Source: Collimonas pratensis
Lineage (GTDB): Bacteria; Pseudomonadota; Gammaproteobacteria; Burkholderiales; Burkholderiaceae_D
Assembly (NCBI RefSeq): GCF_001584185.1
Contig: NZ_CP013234.1
Coordinates: 1,488,001-1,552,000 of the forward strand
Length of the DNA stretch: 64,000 bases
Direction of reading: 5' to 3'
Below are positions 1-8,071 of this stretch, in pieces (the stretch's first letter is position 1; each line of letters starts with the position of its first letter). The notes beneath the pieces were generated by a model. The model saw only the letters and a list, made by a program, of their open reading frames with translations, did no database searches and was not told where the DNA came from. A program made the position numbers and the translations under genes.

Positions 1-1
1 G

Positions 2-331
2 CGTTCGCTCGCACGCTCGGATACCGCCGGCGAGAACCGCAAGCAGCTGGTGGGCTTGCTCAGCGCGGACAAGGATTTCGTGCTGCCGGAGGGTAGCCAG
101 ATCCTGGCCGAGCCGAGCAATGAAGCGACCGGCAGCATGATAGGCCACGTAACGTCCAGTTACTTTAGCCCGATCCTGCAGCGCTCGATCGCCTTCGCGC
201 TGATCAAGGGCGGGCTCGGCAAGATGGGGCAGGAAGTCAGCATATCGCTGGAGAACGGCCGCAATATCGCAGCCAAGATCAGCAGCCTGGTGTTCTACGA
301 TGCAGAAGGAGTCCGTCAACATGTTGAATGA
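2..331 (+). CDS. soxA: Sarcosine oxidase alpha subunit, C-terminal end (partial)
   Basis: The reading frame is open from the first base of the window, so this is the 3' end of a larger gene. The last 109 residues contain GHVTSS, YFSP and a following AFALIKGG-MGQEV segment, typical of the C-terminal aminomethyltransferase-like domain of the heterotetrameric sarcosine oxidase alpha chain. In this family that domain passes the methylene group from sarcosine demethylation to tetrahydrofolate. The stop at 329-331 overlaps the next gene, a soxG homologue, by 11 bp, which supports a sox operon. A relative such as the GcvT protein itself is possible, but the neighbour argues for SoxA. Confidence 0.85.
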   Translation, partial: RSLARSDTAGENRKQLVGLLSADKDFVLPEGSQILAEPSNEATGSMIGHVTSSYFSPILQRSIAFALIKGGLGKMGQEVSISLENGRNIAAKISSLVFYDAEGVRQHVE

Positions 332-926
332 AACCCAGCTTTTTCAGGTGCAGCAGGAATCGCCGTTGGCGGAACTGGGGCAGTTGTTGGCGCCGCTCAC
401 TGCAGGCGCCAACCAGCCGGTCCGGCTGGAGGAGAAACCCTTCCTGGAACTGATCAATATCAAGGGCGAGGCCGGCTCAGCAAGCTTCCTGCGGGCGGTC
501 AAGAATCTCACCGGCGCGGCATTGCCGCTGCAGCCGAACACCATCGCCGAAAGCGAGCAGTTCGTCATCTACTGGCTGGCGCCGAATGAATGGCTGATCC
601 AGTCCAGGCAACCGCGCCTGCCGGCGCTGTGCGCCGACCTGGCCGCTGCGCTGGCGGGAGAGTTCGCCGCGGTGGTGGATGTCAGCAGCGGCAATACCAG
701 CCTGGTGCTGAGTGGCATACAGGCGCGCGCGGTCTTGCAGAAGGGCTGCCCGCTGGATTTCCATGCGGGCGTCTTCAAGCCAGGGCAGTGCGCCCAGAGC
801 CATTACTTCAAGGCCGGCATCTTGCTGCGGCCTTTGGACGACGGCGCTTTTGAGCTGATCATCCGCCGCAGCTTTGCCGATTACTTCGGCCGTATTTTAT
901 TGGACGCCAGTCAGGAGTATCTCTGA
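321..926 (+). CDS. soxG: Sarcosine oxidase gamma subunit
   Basis: A 201-residue protein with the SPLAELG-like start and the long amphipathic gamma-chain fold typical of SoxG, the structural subunit of heterotetrameric sarcosine oxidase, which converts sarcosine to glycine and 5,10-methylene-THF in the cytoplasm. I chose the ATG at 321 because AGAAGGAG lies about 9 bases before it; an in-frame ATG at 300 would sit deep inside soxA and lacks that spacing. The gene overlaps soxA by 11 bp and the next gene by 1 bp, so translation is probably coupled across all three. Confidence 0.88.
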   Translation: MLNETQLFQVQQESPLAELGQLLAPLTAGANQPVRLEEKPFLELINIKGEAGSASFLRAVKNLTGAALPLQPNTIAESEQFVIYWLAPNEWLIQSRQPRLPALCADLAAALAGEFAAVVDVSSGNTSLVLSGIQARAVLQKGCPLDFHAGVFKPGQCAQSHYFKAGILLRPLDDGAFELIIRRSFADYFGRILLDASQEYL

Positions 927-1369
927 TGAAGAACGAAAACATCGCCAGCGGCGTACGCTGGCAGATCTTTGTCGAGGGCCTGGCGGCGATGACCAGCGTC
1001 GGCCTGCATCCGCACGAACATGAAAAGCCGCAGGCGGTCGAACTGGACATTGAATTGTCGTACAAGACTGGCGGCAGCGGCATGGGCGATGATGATACGG
1101 CGGCGGTGATCGACTATGACCATTACTGCAGCGTGGTCACGGCTTTTCTGCAAGCCAAGCCGCATACTCGCCTGCTGGAGACGCTGGCCTCGGAAGTCGC
1201 CAGCCTGTCCTTCCGCGAATTCCCTATGCTCGATGAAATACGGGTGGCGATCCACAAGCCGAAGATCCGCCCCAACACCGCCCGTCTGGGCGTAGCCTCA
1301 AGCTGGACCCGCTGGAGCTATGAAACCCTGTTGCTGGCGCAGACCCTGGAAAGCGGTGTTGCGGCATGA
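926..1369 (+). CDS. folB: Dihydroneopterin aldolase-like protein (FolB family)
   Basis: A 147-residue FolB-fold protein. FolB cleaves 7,8-dihydroneopterin in folate synthesis. Family landmarks are visible: GLHPHEHE with the conserved Glu near the N terminus, a Tyr in IDYDHY, the ETLASEVA helix and a Lys in HKPKIRPNTARLGV. The start codon overlaps the soxG stop (TGATG), with AGGAG upstream. Its place in a sarcosine oxidase operon is meaningful because that enzyme consumes THF. It carries about 25 residues more than the usual 120-residue enzyme, so it may be an operon-specific paralogue rather than the housekeeping FolB; the sequence alone does not decide this. Confidence 0.82.
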   Translation: MKNENIASGVRWQIFVEGLAAMTSVGLHPHEHEKPQAVELDIELSYKTGGSGMGDDDTAAVIDYDHYCSVVTAFLQAKPHTRLLETLASEVASLSFREFPMLDEIRVAIHKPKIRPNTARLGVASSWTRWSYETLLLAQTLESGVAA

Positions 1370-1433
1370 GCGGAACAGGAAAATTCTTTGTTGATACAAG
1401 GCAATAATTTGATTATGGCATGCATCTGCCGAC

Positions 1434-1459
1434 AAAAAGCCCGCATAAGCGGGCTTTTT
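1434..1459 (+). terminator. Rho-independent terminator after the sox-folB operon
   Basis: AAAAAGCCCGC-ATAA-GCGGGCTTTTT is a perfect stem with A and T tracts on either side. It lies 65 bp past the folB stop. The rest of the 341-bp gap up to 1710 shows no other gene; it must hold the maeB promoter, but I could not pick a convincing -35/-10 pair. Confidence 0.85.
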
Positions 1460-1710
1460 GTTCCAAGTGCAATTGGGACTTGAAACCGGCTTGCGTTTTT
1501 TTTAACGGAAGGCTGCAAGTTGCGCCAGTTTCGTCTACCATTTGCTATCGGCAGCACTATTCCAATGACTTTTCACAGAGCATATTTCCTTTCCAGTAAG
1601 CATCCTCAACGGCAGAAAACAAGACTGCCGGCCGCCTCCGGGGCGGACCGGTAATTCTTCTGCCCTGGCGTTGCCACATCATTCATCATCGTATCCAGGA
1701 GACCATCAAC

Positions 1711-4020
1711 ATGAGCACCCCCACCACTCTTTCGGCGGCCGAGCAGGCCCTGCGCGACGCTGCACTGGAATACCACCGCAGTCCGACGCGCGGCAAGATC
1801 GCCGTGGTGCCGACCAAGCCTTTGTCGAACCAGCGCGACCTCTCGCTGGCGTATTCGCCCGGCGTGGCCTACGCCTGCCTGGCGATCCACGAAGATCCGG
1901 AGATGGCGGTGGAATACACCTCGCGCGCCAACCTGGTCGGTGTCATTACTAACGGCACGGCAGTGCTGGGCCTGGGCGATATCGGGCCGCTGGCCGGCAA
2001 GCCGGTGATGGAAGGCAAGGGCTGCCTGTTTCATAATTTCGCCGGCATCGATGTCTTCGATATCGAGCTGGCCGAGCGCGACCCGGACAAGCTGGTCGAG
2101 ATCATCGCTGCGCTGGAGCCGACCCTGGGCGGCATCAACCTGGAAGACATCAAGGCGCCGGAATGCTTCTACATCGAGAAGAAACTGCGCGAGCGCATGA
2201 AGATCCCGGTCTTCCATGACGACCAGCACGGCACCGCGATCATTTCCTCGGCTGCATTGCTGAACGGCCTGGAACTGGTCAACAAGAAAATCGGCGAAGT
2301 CAAACTGGTAGCCTCCGGCGCCGGCGCGGCGGCGATTGCCTGCCTCGACCTGATGGTGGAACTGGGCGTCAAGCGCGAAAACATTTTCGTCTGCGATTCG
2401 CGCGGCGTGATCCACGACAAACGTGAAGACAAGTTGGACGTATCCAAGCAGCGTTACCTGCAAAAGACTGACGCGCGTACGCTGGCGGATGCAATTGTCG
2501 GCGCCGACGTGTTCCTCGGTTGCTCGGCGCCAGGCGTGCTGTCGCAAGACATGGTCAAGGCCATGGGCAGCCAGCCTATCATCCTGGCGCTGGCCAATCC
2601 GGAACCGGAAATCCGCCCCGAGCTGGCGCTGGAAGCGCGGCCGGACTGCATCATCGCCACCGGCCGTTCGGACTATCCGAACCAGGTCAACAACGTGCTG
2701 TGCTTCCCTTACATTTTCCGTGGCGCGCTGGATTGCGGCGCCACCAGCATCACCGAGGCCATGAAGGTGGCTTGCGTGCGCGAGATCGCCGACCTGACCA
2801 AGGCCGAGATCAGCGAAGAAGTGGCCTCGGCTTATGCGGGCCAGGAACTGCAGTTCGGCCCTGAGTACATCATTCCCAAGCCTTTCGATTCGCGCCTGAT
2901 TCTGCGCATCGCGCCGGCAGTGGCGCGTGCAGCGGAAGAATCGGGCGTGGCGACGCGTCCGATCAAGGACATGGATGCCTACCGCCAGTCGCTGATGCGT
3001 TTCGTCAGTCACACCGGCATGTTCATGCGTCCGGTATTCCTGGCTGCGCGCGGCGAACCGCAGCGTATCGTCTACGCCGAGGGCGAAGATGAGCGCGTGC
3101 TGCGTGCGGTGCAGATTGCGCTGGAAGAAAAGCTGGTGCGGCCTATCCTGATCGGCCGGCCGGCCGTGATCGAAGCGCGCATCAAACGTGCCGGCCTGCG
3201 CTTGCAGGCGGGCCGCGATTTCGAGCTGATCAATCCGGAAGACGACGCCCGTTTCCGCCAGTACTGGGAAGCCTATCACGAGATCAAGGCGCGCGACGGC
3301 GTGACGCCGGAGATGGCGAAGTCAACCTTGCGCCGTTCCAACACCACCATAGCTTCGATGCTGGTCAAGCTGGGCGACGCCGACGGTATGCTGTGCGGCC
3401 TGGTGGGACGTTTCGACAGTCACCTGGAACACGTCAGCGACATCATCGGCCTGCGTCCGGGCGCCAAGGGTTTTGCCGCCATGAACGGCTTGGTGCTGGA
3501 TAAGCACACCTTGTTCATCGCCGATACCTTCGTCAATGACGATCCGGATGCCGAGCAGCTGGCCGACATCGCCGCCATGGCGGTGGAAGAAGTGCGCCGC
3601 TTCGGTGTGCCGCCCAAGGTGGCTTTCCTGTCGCATTCGATGTTCGGTTCCAGCAACCGGCCGTCGGCCAAGAAAATGCGCGCCGCGCGCGACCTGTTCG
3701 TCAAGCGCATGCCGGATGTCGAAGCCGATGGCGAGATGCACGGCGACGCCGCCCTGAGTGCAGAACTGCGCGCGCAGTTCCTGCCGAAATCAACCCTGTC
3801 GGGCGACGCCAATGTGCTGATCACGCCAAACCTGGATGCCGCCAACATTCTCTTCAATGTGCTGAAGATGACCGGCGGCCAGGGCGTGACGGTGGGGCCG
3901 GTGCTGCTGGGCGCCGCTGCTCCGGTGCATATCCTGAACCCGTCGGCCACCGTGCGTCGCGTCGTCAACATGACGGCGCTGGTGGTGGCAAACGCGATTT
4001 CGGCAAAGCAGAAAGTCTGA
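1711..4020 (+). CDS. maeB: NADP-dependent malic enzyme with C-terminal phosphotransacetylase-like domain
   Basis: A 769-residue protein of the MaeB type, close to the usual length near 760. The N-terminal ~420 residues are the malic enzyme ([36 protein letters not shown](P)-binding [13 protein letters not shown]). Residues after ~440 form a phosphate acetyltransferase-like domain ([26 protein letters not shown]), which in this family is catalytically silent and regulatory. It decarboxylates malate to pyruvate and makes NADPH. The ATG is preceded by CCAGGAGACC. It is flanked by terminators on both sides, so it is transcribed alone. Confidence 0.97.
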   Translation: MSTPTTLSAAEQALRDAALEYHRSPTRGKIAVVPTKPLSNQRDLSLAYSPGVAYACLAIHEDPEMAVEYTSRANLVGVITNGTAVLGLGDIGPLAGKPVMEGKGCLFHNFAGIDVFDIELAERDPDKLVEIIAALEPTLGGINLEDIKAPECFYIEKKLRERMKIPVFHDDQHGTAIISSAALLNGLELVNKKIGEVKLVASGAGAAAIACLDLMVELGVKRENIFVCDSRGVIHDKREDKLDVSKQRYLQKTDARTLADAIVGADVFLGCSAPGVLSQDMVKAMGSQPIILALANPEPEIRPELALEARPDCIIATGRSDYPNQVNNVLCFPYIFRGALDCGATSITEAMKVACVREIADLTKAEISEEVASAYAGQELQFGPEYIIPKPFDSRLILRIAPAVARAAEESGVATRPIKDMDAYRQSLMRFVSHTGMFMRPVFLAARGEPQRIVYAEGEDERVLRAVQIALEEKLVRPILIGRPAVIEARIKRAGLRLQAGRDFELINPEDDARFRQYWEAYHEIKARDGVTPEMAKSTLRRSNTTIASMLVKLGDADGMLCGLVGRFDSHLEHVSDIIGLRPGAKGFAAMNGLVLDKHTLFIADTFVNDDPDAEQLADIAAMAVEEVRRFGVPPKVAFLSHSMFGSSNRPSAKKMRAARDLFVKRMPDVEADGEMHGDAALSAELRAQFLPKSTLSGDANVLITPNLDAANILFNVLKMTGGQGVTVGPVLLGAAAPVHILNPSATVRRVVNMTALVVANAISAKQKV

Positions 4021-4044
4021 GCGGCCGGTAGTACCAGCCGCTAG

Positions 4045-4089
4045 AAAATCCCCGTGACTGCATCTGCAGCGACGGGGATTTTTTTTTGC
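4045..4089 (+). terminator. Rho-independent terminator after maeB
   Basis: AATCCCCGT and ACGGGGATT form a stem around an internal CTGCATCTGCAG element, followed by nine T. It lies 25 bp past the maeB stop. The remainder of the 336-bp gap to 4356 has a start-free, proline/arginine-rich open frame that does not look coding. Confidence 0.85.
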
Positions 4090-4356
4090 CTGCGCGGTTA
4101 TTCTTTATTCAATGGCACCAACGAATTGCTCTGCCTGAGCGCGTGACGCATGATTTTCCTTGGGGGGAACGCGGCCAGCTCTCTATGTAGGTGGATTCCT
4201 ACAGTCCTTTGCGGTTTGCGCCGATATGTTCCCACCATGGGGCGCGCTAAAGTCAGAGCCTGCCCAAGGCGAAATCTTCGCCTGAGCCCGAGGCTGCGCT
4301 TGCCGATGGCCGTTCCGGCCGGCAGTGCGCCTGCAACGCTATCAAGGATTGCTGAC

Positions 4357-5661
4357 ATGAGTTTCACCATTGCACCCCGTATCTACTGCATCAACCCGAC
4401 CCTGGTATCGCGCCAGGGCTGGCCCGCCCTGCTCGACCATTGCGCCAACTTGGGTTTTGATCATGTAATGCTGGCCAATACACTCAATCTGGGCCAGCAC
4501 GGCGCGGGCGAAGACGGGCTGGAACTGGAACAGTTGACGGCGGCGTGCGCCGAACGCGGTTTGCGCCTGCTGCTCGATATCGTGCTCGATCGGGTCACGC
4601 CGGAAGATCCCCTGATCGCGACCTGTCCGCACTGGTTCGACAGCAAGTCCTTATCGGATGACAGTTTGTCTGCAGATGGCCTGCCTCTGCGCATGGAGGA
4701 CAGCGCCGTGCAACACGGCGTATCGGCGCTTTGGCGCCGACGCTTGCAGGCTTTGCTGGATGCCGGTGTGGCAGGCTTCGTCTGCAGCGTGCCTGCGGCA
4801 GTGCCGGCGGCGCTGTGGCAGCCTCTGATGGCGGCGACCCGCGATTATTGTGGTTCTGTCAATTTCCTGGCCTGGACTCCTGGCGCCGCGACCCCACAAC
4901 TCGATCCTTTGGCCGGCGCTGGTTTCGATGCCGTTTTCTGTCCGGGAGCATGGTGGGACTACCAGGCCACGCGCTACGTGCGCGAGCAGGATAATCTGAG
5001 TGGCGTCGCCACCATCATTGCTTTCCCGGAAACGCCTTTCGGTCCTCGTCTGGCGGGCCAACTGAGCCTGACCGATATTCCTTCGCGCCGCCGCGCCAGT
5101 CTGCGCGCACTGCGCTTTGCGGCTGCCAGCGGCAACGGCATATTGGTGCCGATGGGTTTTGAATTCGGCTTGACCGTGCCGCTCGATACGGCGCTTACGC
5201 CAGTACAGTACGACAGCCTGTGCAAGGAGGCGGAGATCGATTTATGCGACGAAATTCAACAAGCCAATCGTTTCATTGTCGACATCGGACGCTATTTTTT
5301 AGGCGCACCGGTTACGTTGCTGCATAGCCCTGGTGGCGGACTGGCCTTGCTTCAACGCAGCACCCGCGCGGGCCTTGGCGGTCCGCGCGACGATAGTGCG
5401 CGCTTGTCCTTGCTGATCGTAGTGAATCAAGACCTGTACCAGCCCTGGCAAGGCGATGTCGAGGATATTTTTAGTCACGTTGACGGCTACCTCGGCCAGG
5501 CCGACCTGTCGGACTGGAACCAGGGTAGGCCGGAAGCGCAGGCGCTGCCGCAAGGCCCGTTGCTGTTCGAGGCGGCCGAAATCAAGCTGTGGCTGGCGCG
5601 GGCCGTCCCGTCGGATGCTGGCAACGGCAACGGCAACGGCGACAGCCGGCAAGCTGCATAA
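4357..5661 (+). CDS. GH13 alpha-amylase-like protein, probably catalytically inactive
   Basis: A 434-residue protein with an alpha-amylase-type barrel: an N-terminal strand with LGFDHVMLANTL, LLLDIVLDRV (residues 71-80, position of GH13 region I), a GFVCSVPAAVP segment (140-150, region II), FLAWTPG (170-176, region III) and AFPETPFGPRLA (222-233, region IV). In active GH13 enzymes regions II, III and IV carry the nucleophile Asp, the acid Glu and the stabilising Asp; none is present at the aligned places. WWDYQATRYV and VPMGFEFG recall the maltosyltransferase/GlgE-like branch. I used the ATG at 4357 (AAGGA 8 bases before); the longer frame from 4150 looks noncoding. The tail is a GNGNGNGD run encoded by a CGGCAA repeat. 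Confidence 0.68.
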   Translation: MSFTIAPRIYCINPTLVSRQGWPALLDHCANLGFDHVMLANTLNLGQHGAGEDGLELEQLTAACAERGLRLLLDIVLDRVTPEDPLIATCPHWFDSKSLSDDSLSADGLPLRMEDSAVQHGVSALWRRRLQALLDAGVAGFVCSVPAAVPAALWQPLMAATRDYCGSVNFLAWTPGAATPQLDPLAGAGFDAVFCPGAWWDYQATRYVREQDNLSGVATIIAFPETPFGPRLAGQLSLTDIPSRRRASLRALRFAAASGNGILVPMGFEFGLTVPLDTALTPVQYDSLCKEAEIDLCDEIQQANRFIVDIGRYFLGAPVTLLHSPGGGLALLQRSTRAGLGGPRDDSARLSLLIVVNQDLYQPWQGDVEDIFSHVDGYLGQADLSDWNQGRPEAQALPQGPLLFEAAEIKLWLARAVPSDAGNGNGNGDSRQAA

Positions 5662-5675
5662 ATGGCATAGGTGGC

Positions 5676-6233
5676 TCAAGCAATGACGCAGCGCTCAGTA
5701 TTCTGATTGAGCAGCGCAATCAACTGATCGGCATTCAGACGTCCTTTGCCGGCCAGCTTTTGCAGCGCTTCAAAGGCGCGCACCATGCGCCGGTAGATCG
5801 AAATCGACGGCTGGTGTGAATGGATATCGCGTCCGGCGAACTTGGGAAAGCGCTGCATGTCCTTGATCAGGAACGAGGCGACGTTGGCATGCTCGAACTC
5901 GGTATCGCTGTCGAAGCCCATGAATTTCACTTCCACCTGCTGCGGCGAAATGCTGGCGGCGACCCGGTCCTGGTCGAGCGAGCGCAGCGCGGCGTAGCCG
6001 TCTTCGATGGCCGACCACATGTCCAGGATCGCCGCCACTTCTTTCACGATAGGCGGGTCGGAACGGCTATTGCCGTCATACAGGGCGCCGTATTTCCAGC
6101 GCAGGCCCCAGGTATTGCCGCTGTCCAGGGCCGAGCGGACGAAGCCGGGGTCGAGTTCGCCGGCGATGCCCAGATGCGCGTGCACTTCGCACAGCATGGT
6201 CAAGATCAGTTTTTCCGCATCGCTCAATTCCAT
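5676..6233 (-). CDS. YfbU-family protein
   Basis: A 185-residue protein with MELSDAEKLIL at the start, VKEVAAILDMWSAIE in the middle and KFMGFDSDTE followed by the YRRMVRAFEAL and LNADQLIALLN helices, which match the layout of the small helical YfbU family. The function of that family is unknown to me beyond E. coli overexpression phenotypes. I prefer the internal ATG at 6233, preceded by GGGAG, over the ATG four codons upstream. It is divergent from the FAN1-like gene, and the LexA box lies in the shared 179-bp intergenic region, so SOS control of this gene cannot be excluded. Confidence 0.75.
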   Translation of the reverse strand: MELSDAEKLILTMLCEVHAHLGIAGELDPGFVRSALDSGNTWGLRWKYGALYDGNSRSDPPIVKEVAAILDMWSAIEDGYAALRSLDQDRVAASISPQQVEVKFMGFDSDTEFEHANVASFLIKDMQRFPKFAGRDIHSHQPSISIYRRMVRAFEALQKLAGKGRLNADQLIALLNQNTERCVIA

Positions 6234-6340
6234 CGTCACTCCCATTCAGCCGGATCGCCAGGGTGCGGACCCGGCGAACATTCCTGGCGCATCCTTCGTT
6301 ACCGTTAGTCGCCTCCGCATTCCTATATACTACAGAATAA

Positions 6341-6356
6341 CTGTATGTTTATACAG
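6341..6356 (+). promoter_or_regulatory. LexA (SOS) box
   Basis: CTGT-ATGTTTAT-ACAG is an exact CTGT-N8-ACAG operator with an AT-rich centre, as in the gamma/beta-proteobacterial LexA consensus. It is 57 bp before the FAN1-like start and 108 bp before the divergent YfbU-like start. The overlapping TATA-rich stretch (TATATACTACAG, from about 6323) could hold a -10 element. Confidence 0.8.
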
Positions 6357-6412
6357 TGTTAAAATACTTAAAAATGACGCTTGTTGCGGCATTGAGCCTG
6401 CGCGCCCGGAAC

Positions 6413-8071
6413 ATGAACAAAACGCTGGAAAACCGTTTCTACTATCTGGACAACTTCGTCACCGTCGTGGCGTCGGTGCGGGCCCGCTATCGTCCTATGC
6501 TGAATGACGAAGAGCAGGCTTTCGTCGACGGCTTCGGCAACCTGCCGCAAGCCTCGGCGGCTTTGCTGGTGCGGATGGTGATGCGCAAGGGCGAGCTGTT
6601 CCGGCTCAGCAAGCTGCGTTACGACGAAATCGGCTGTGCCGGCAGCGCGGCGGCGCCGCTGGTGGCGGCGGGCTGGGTCGAGCCGCAGCCCTTGCTGGAC
6701 ATAGTGCAGCTGTTTCGCGTGTTGACCAAAGCTGAAATCGCGGCCGCTTTCCCGCAGCTGCGGCAGGTGGCGCGCAAGAGCGAGCAGCTGGAATTCCTGC
6801 TGCAGACGGAGAGCGCTGCGGCCGGTGCGCGCAGCCTGCAGCAGTGGTGGCCAGGCGCCGGCGATAGCCTGTTGCAGCTGTGCCAGCCGGTGGCCGCGCT
6901 GTGCGACCGCCTGCGCCTGATGTTCTTCGGTAACCTGTATCAGGACTGGTCGGAATTCGTGCTGTCCGAGCTCGGCATCTTCAAATATGAACAGGTCGAC
7001 CTGTCGCCTGCGGCGCAAGGTTTCAGCCGCCGCCAGGATATCGATGACTACCTGCAGATGTTTGCTTGCCGCGAACGCTTTTTGGGTGGCGAAGACGCGC
7101 AGGCCGTAGTGGCCGATATCCCTGCCGCTGCTTATGCGAATCCATGGCTGGAAGAACGCCGCAGCAAGCTGCTGTTCCAGATCGCCCAGCATTACGAACG
7201 CATTGGCGAACTGACGCAGGCGTTGCGTTTGTACGCCGGCAGCGACCAGCCCGGCGCCAGGCTGCGGGCGATCCGGGTGCTGGAACGCTGCGGCCAGCCG
7301 CAGGCTGCCTTTGCGCTGGCGCAGCAGGCCGGGCAGCAGGTGGAAAGCGAAGCCGAACAACAGCAGCTGCTGCGCGTCATGCCGCGCCTGCGGCGCGCGC
7401 TCGGCCATCCCAAGCTGGCGCCGTCTACCGCAACCACCATCGTCCAATATGAAATCGTCCTGCCACGGCCAGATCCGGGCATCTCGGTCGAGAGCGCGCT
7501 CGGCCAGCACCTGGCGTGCGCTGATGCGCCGGCCTTGTATGTCGAAAACGCGTTGATCAATTCGCTGTTCGGCCTGCTGTTCTGGGATGCCGTGTTCGCA
7601 CCTGTGCCGGGGGCATTTTTCCATCCGTTCCAGAGCGGACCGGCCGACCTGCACGGTCCAGATTTCCGTGCCCGCCGGGCATCGCAGTTCGAGGCCGGTT
7701 TTGCATTGCTGCACAACGGTGGCTACCGGCAAACCATCCTGCACAATTTCCGCATCAAGGAAAACACCCAATCGCCGTTCGTGTTCTGGGGCGCCATCGA
7801 TGCGCCATTGCTGGCCCTGGCGCTGGATTGCCTGCCGCCGCGGCACCTGGAAATATGTTTCGAACGTATCCTGCAAGACATCAAGAGCAACCGTTCCGGC
7901 CTGCCTGATCTGATCCAGTTCTGGCCGGCGGAGCAGCGCTACCAGATGATTGAAGTCAAAGGCCCGGGCGATCGTCTGCAAGACAACCAGATCCGCTGGC
8001 TGGATTACTTTGCGCGGCATGAGATCCCGGTCGCGGTGTATTACGTGCAGTGGGCCGGGGAGAGCGTGTAA
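6413..8071 (+). CDS. FAN1-like structure-specific nuclease with VRR-NUC domain
   Basis: A 552-residue protein. The C-terminal ~100 residues are a VRR-NUC domain: GLPDLIQFW supplies the metal-binding Asp, IEVKGPGDRLQDNQ supplies the E-x-K pair and trailing Gln. The N-terminal part (NRFYYLDNFVTVVASVRARY, then LSKLRYDEIG and a TPR-like helical stretch) matches bacterial FAN1, a 5' flap nuclease that unhooks interstrand crosslinks. I start at the ATG at 6413; an in-frame GTG at 6356 lies inside the LexA box and is unlikely. Its stop overlaps the start of the helicase gene, so the two are one operon. Function is inferred from the family. Confidence 0.88.
   Translation: MNKTLENRFYYLDNFVTVVASVRARYRPMLNDEEQAFVDGFGNLPQASAALLVRMVMRKGELFRLSKLRYDEIGCAGSAAAPLVAAGWVEPQPLLDIVQLFRVLTKAEIAAAFPQLRQVARKSEQLEFLLQTESAAAGARSLQQWWPGAGDSLLQLCQPVAALCDRLRLMFFGNLYQDWSEFVLSELGIFKYEQVDLSPAAQGFSRRQDIDDYLQMFACRERFLGGEDAQAVVADIPAAAYANPWLEERRSKLLFQIAQHYERIGELTQALRLYAGSDQPGARLRAIRVLERCGQPQAAFALAQQAGQQVESEAEQQQLLRVMPRLRRALGHPKLAPSTATTIVQYEIVLPRPDPGISVESALGQHLACADAPALYVENALINSLFGLLFWDAVFAPVPGAFFHPFQSGPADLHGPDFRARRASQFEAGFALLHNGGYRQTILHNFRIKENTQSPFVFWGAIDAPLLALALDCLPPRHLEICFERILQDIKSNRSGLPDLIQFWPAEQRYQMIEVKGPGDRLQDNQIRWLDYFARHEIPVAVYYVQWAGESV

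Noticed and set aside
1606..3279. A 557-codon open frame on the minus strand across maeB
   Set aside because: It is antisense to a clear malic enzyme in a GC-rich codon frame; its product is rich in His, Arg and Gln with no domain and no ribosome site.
4150..4356. Upstream extension of the GH13-like gene
   Set aside because: The 69 extra codons give a Pro/Arg-rich peptide without similarity to the family; ATG 4357 has a good ribosome site.
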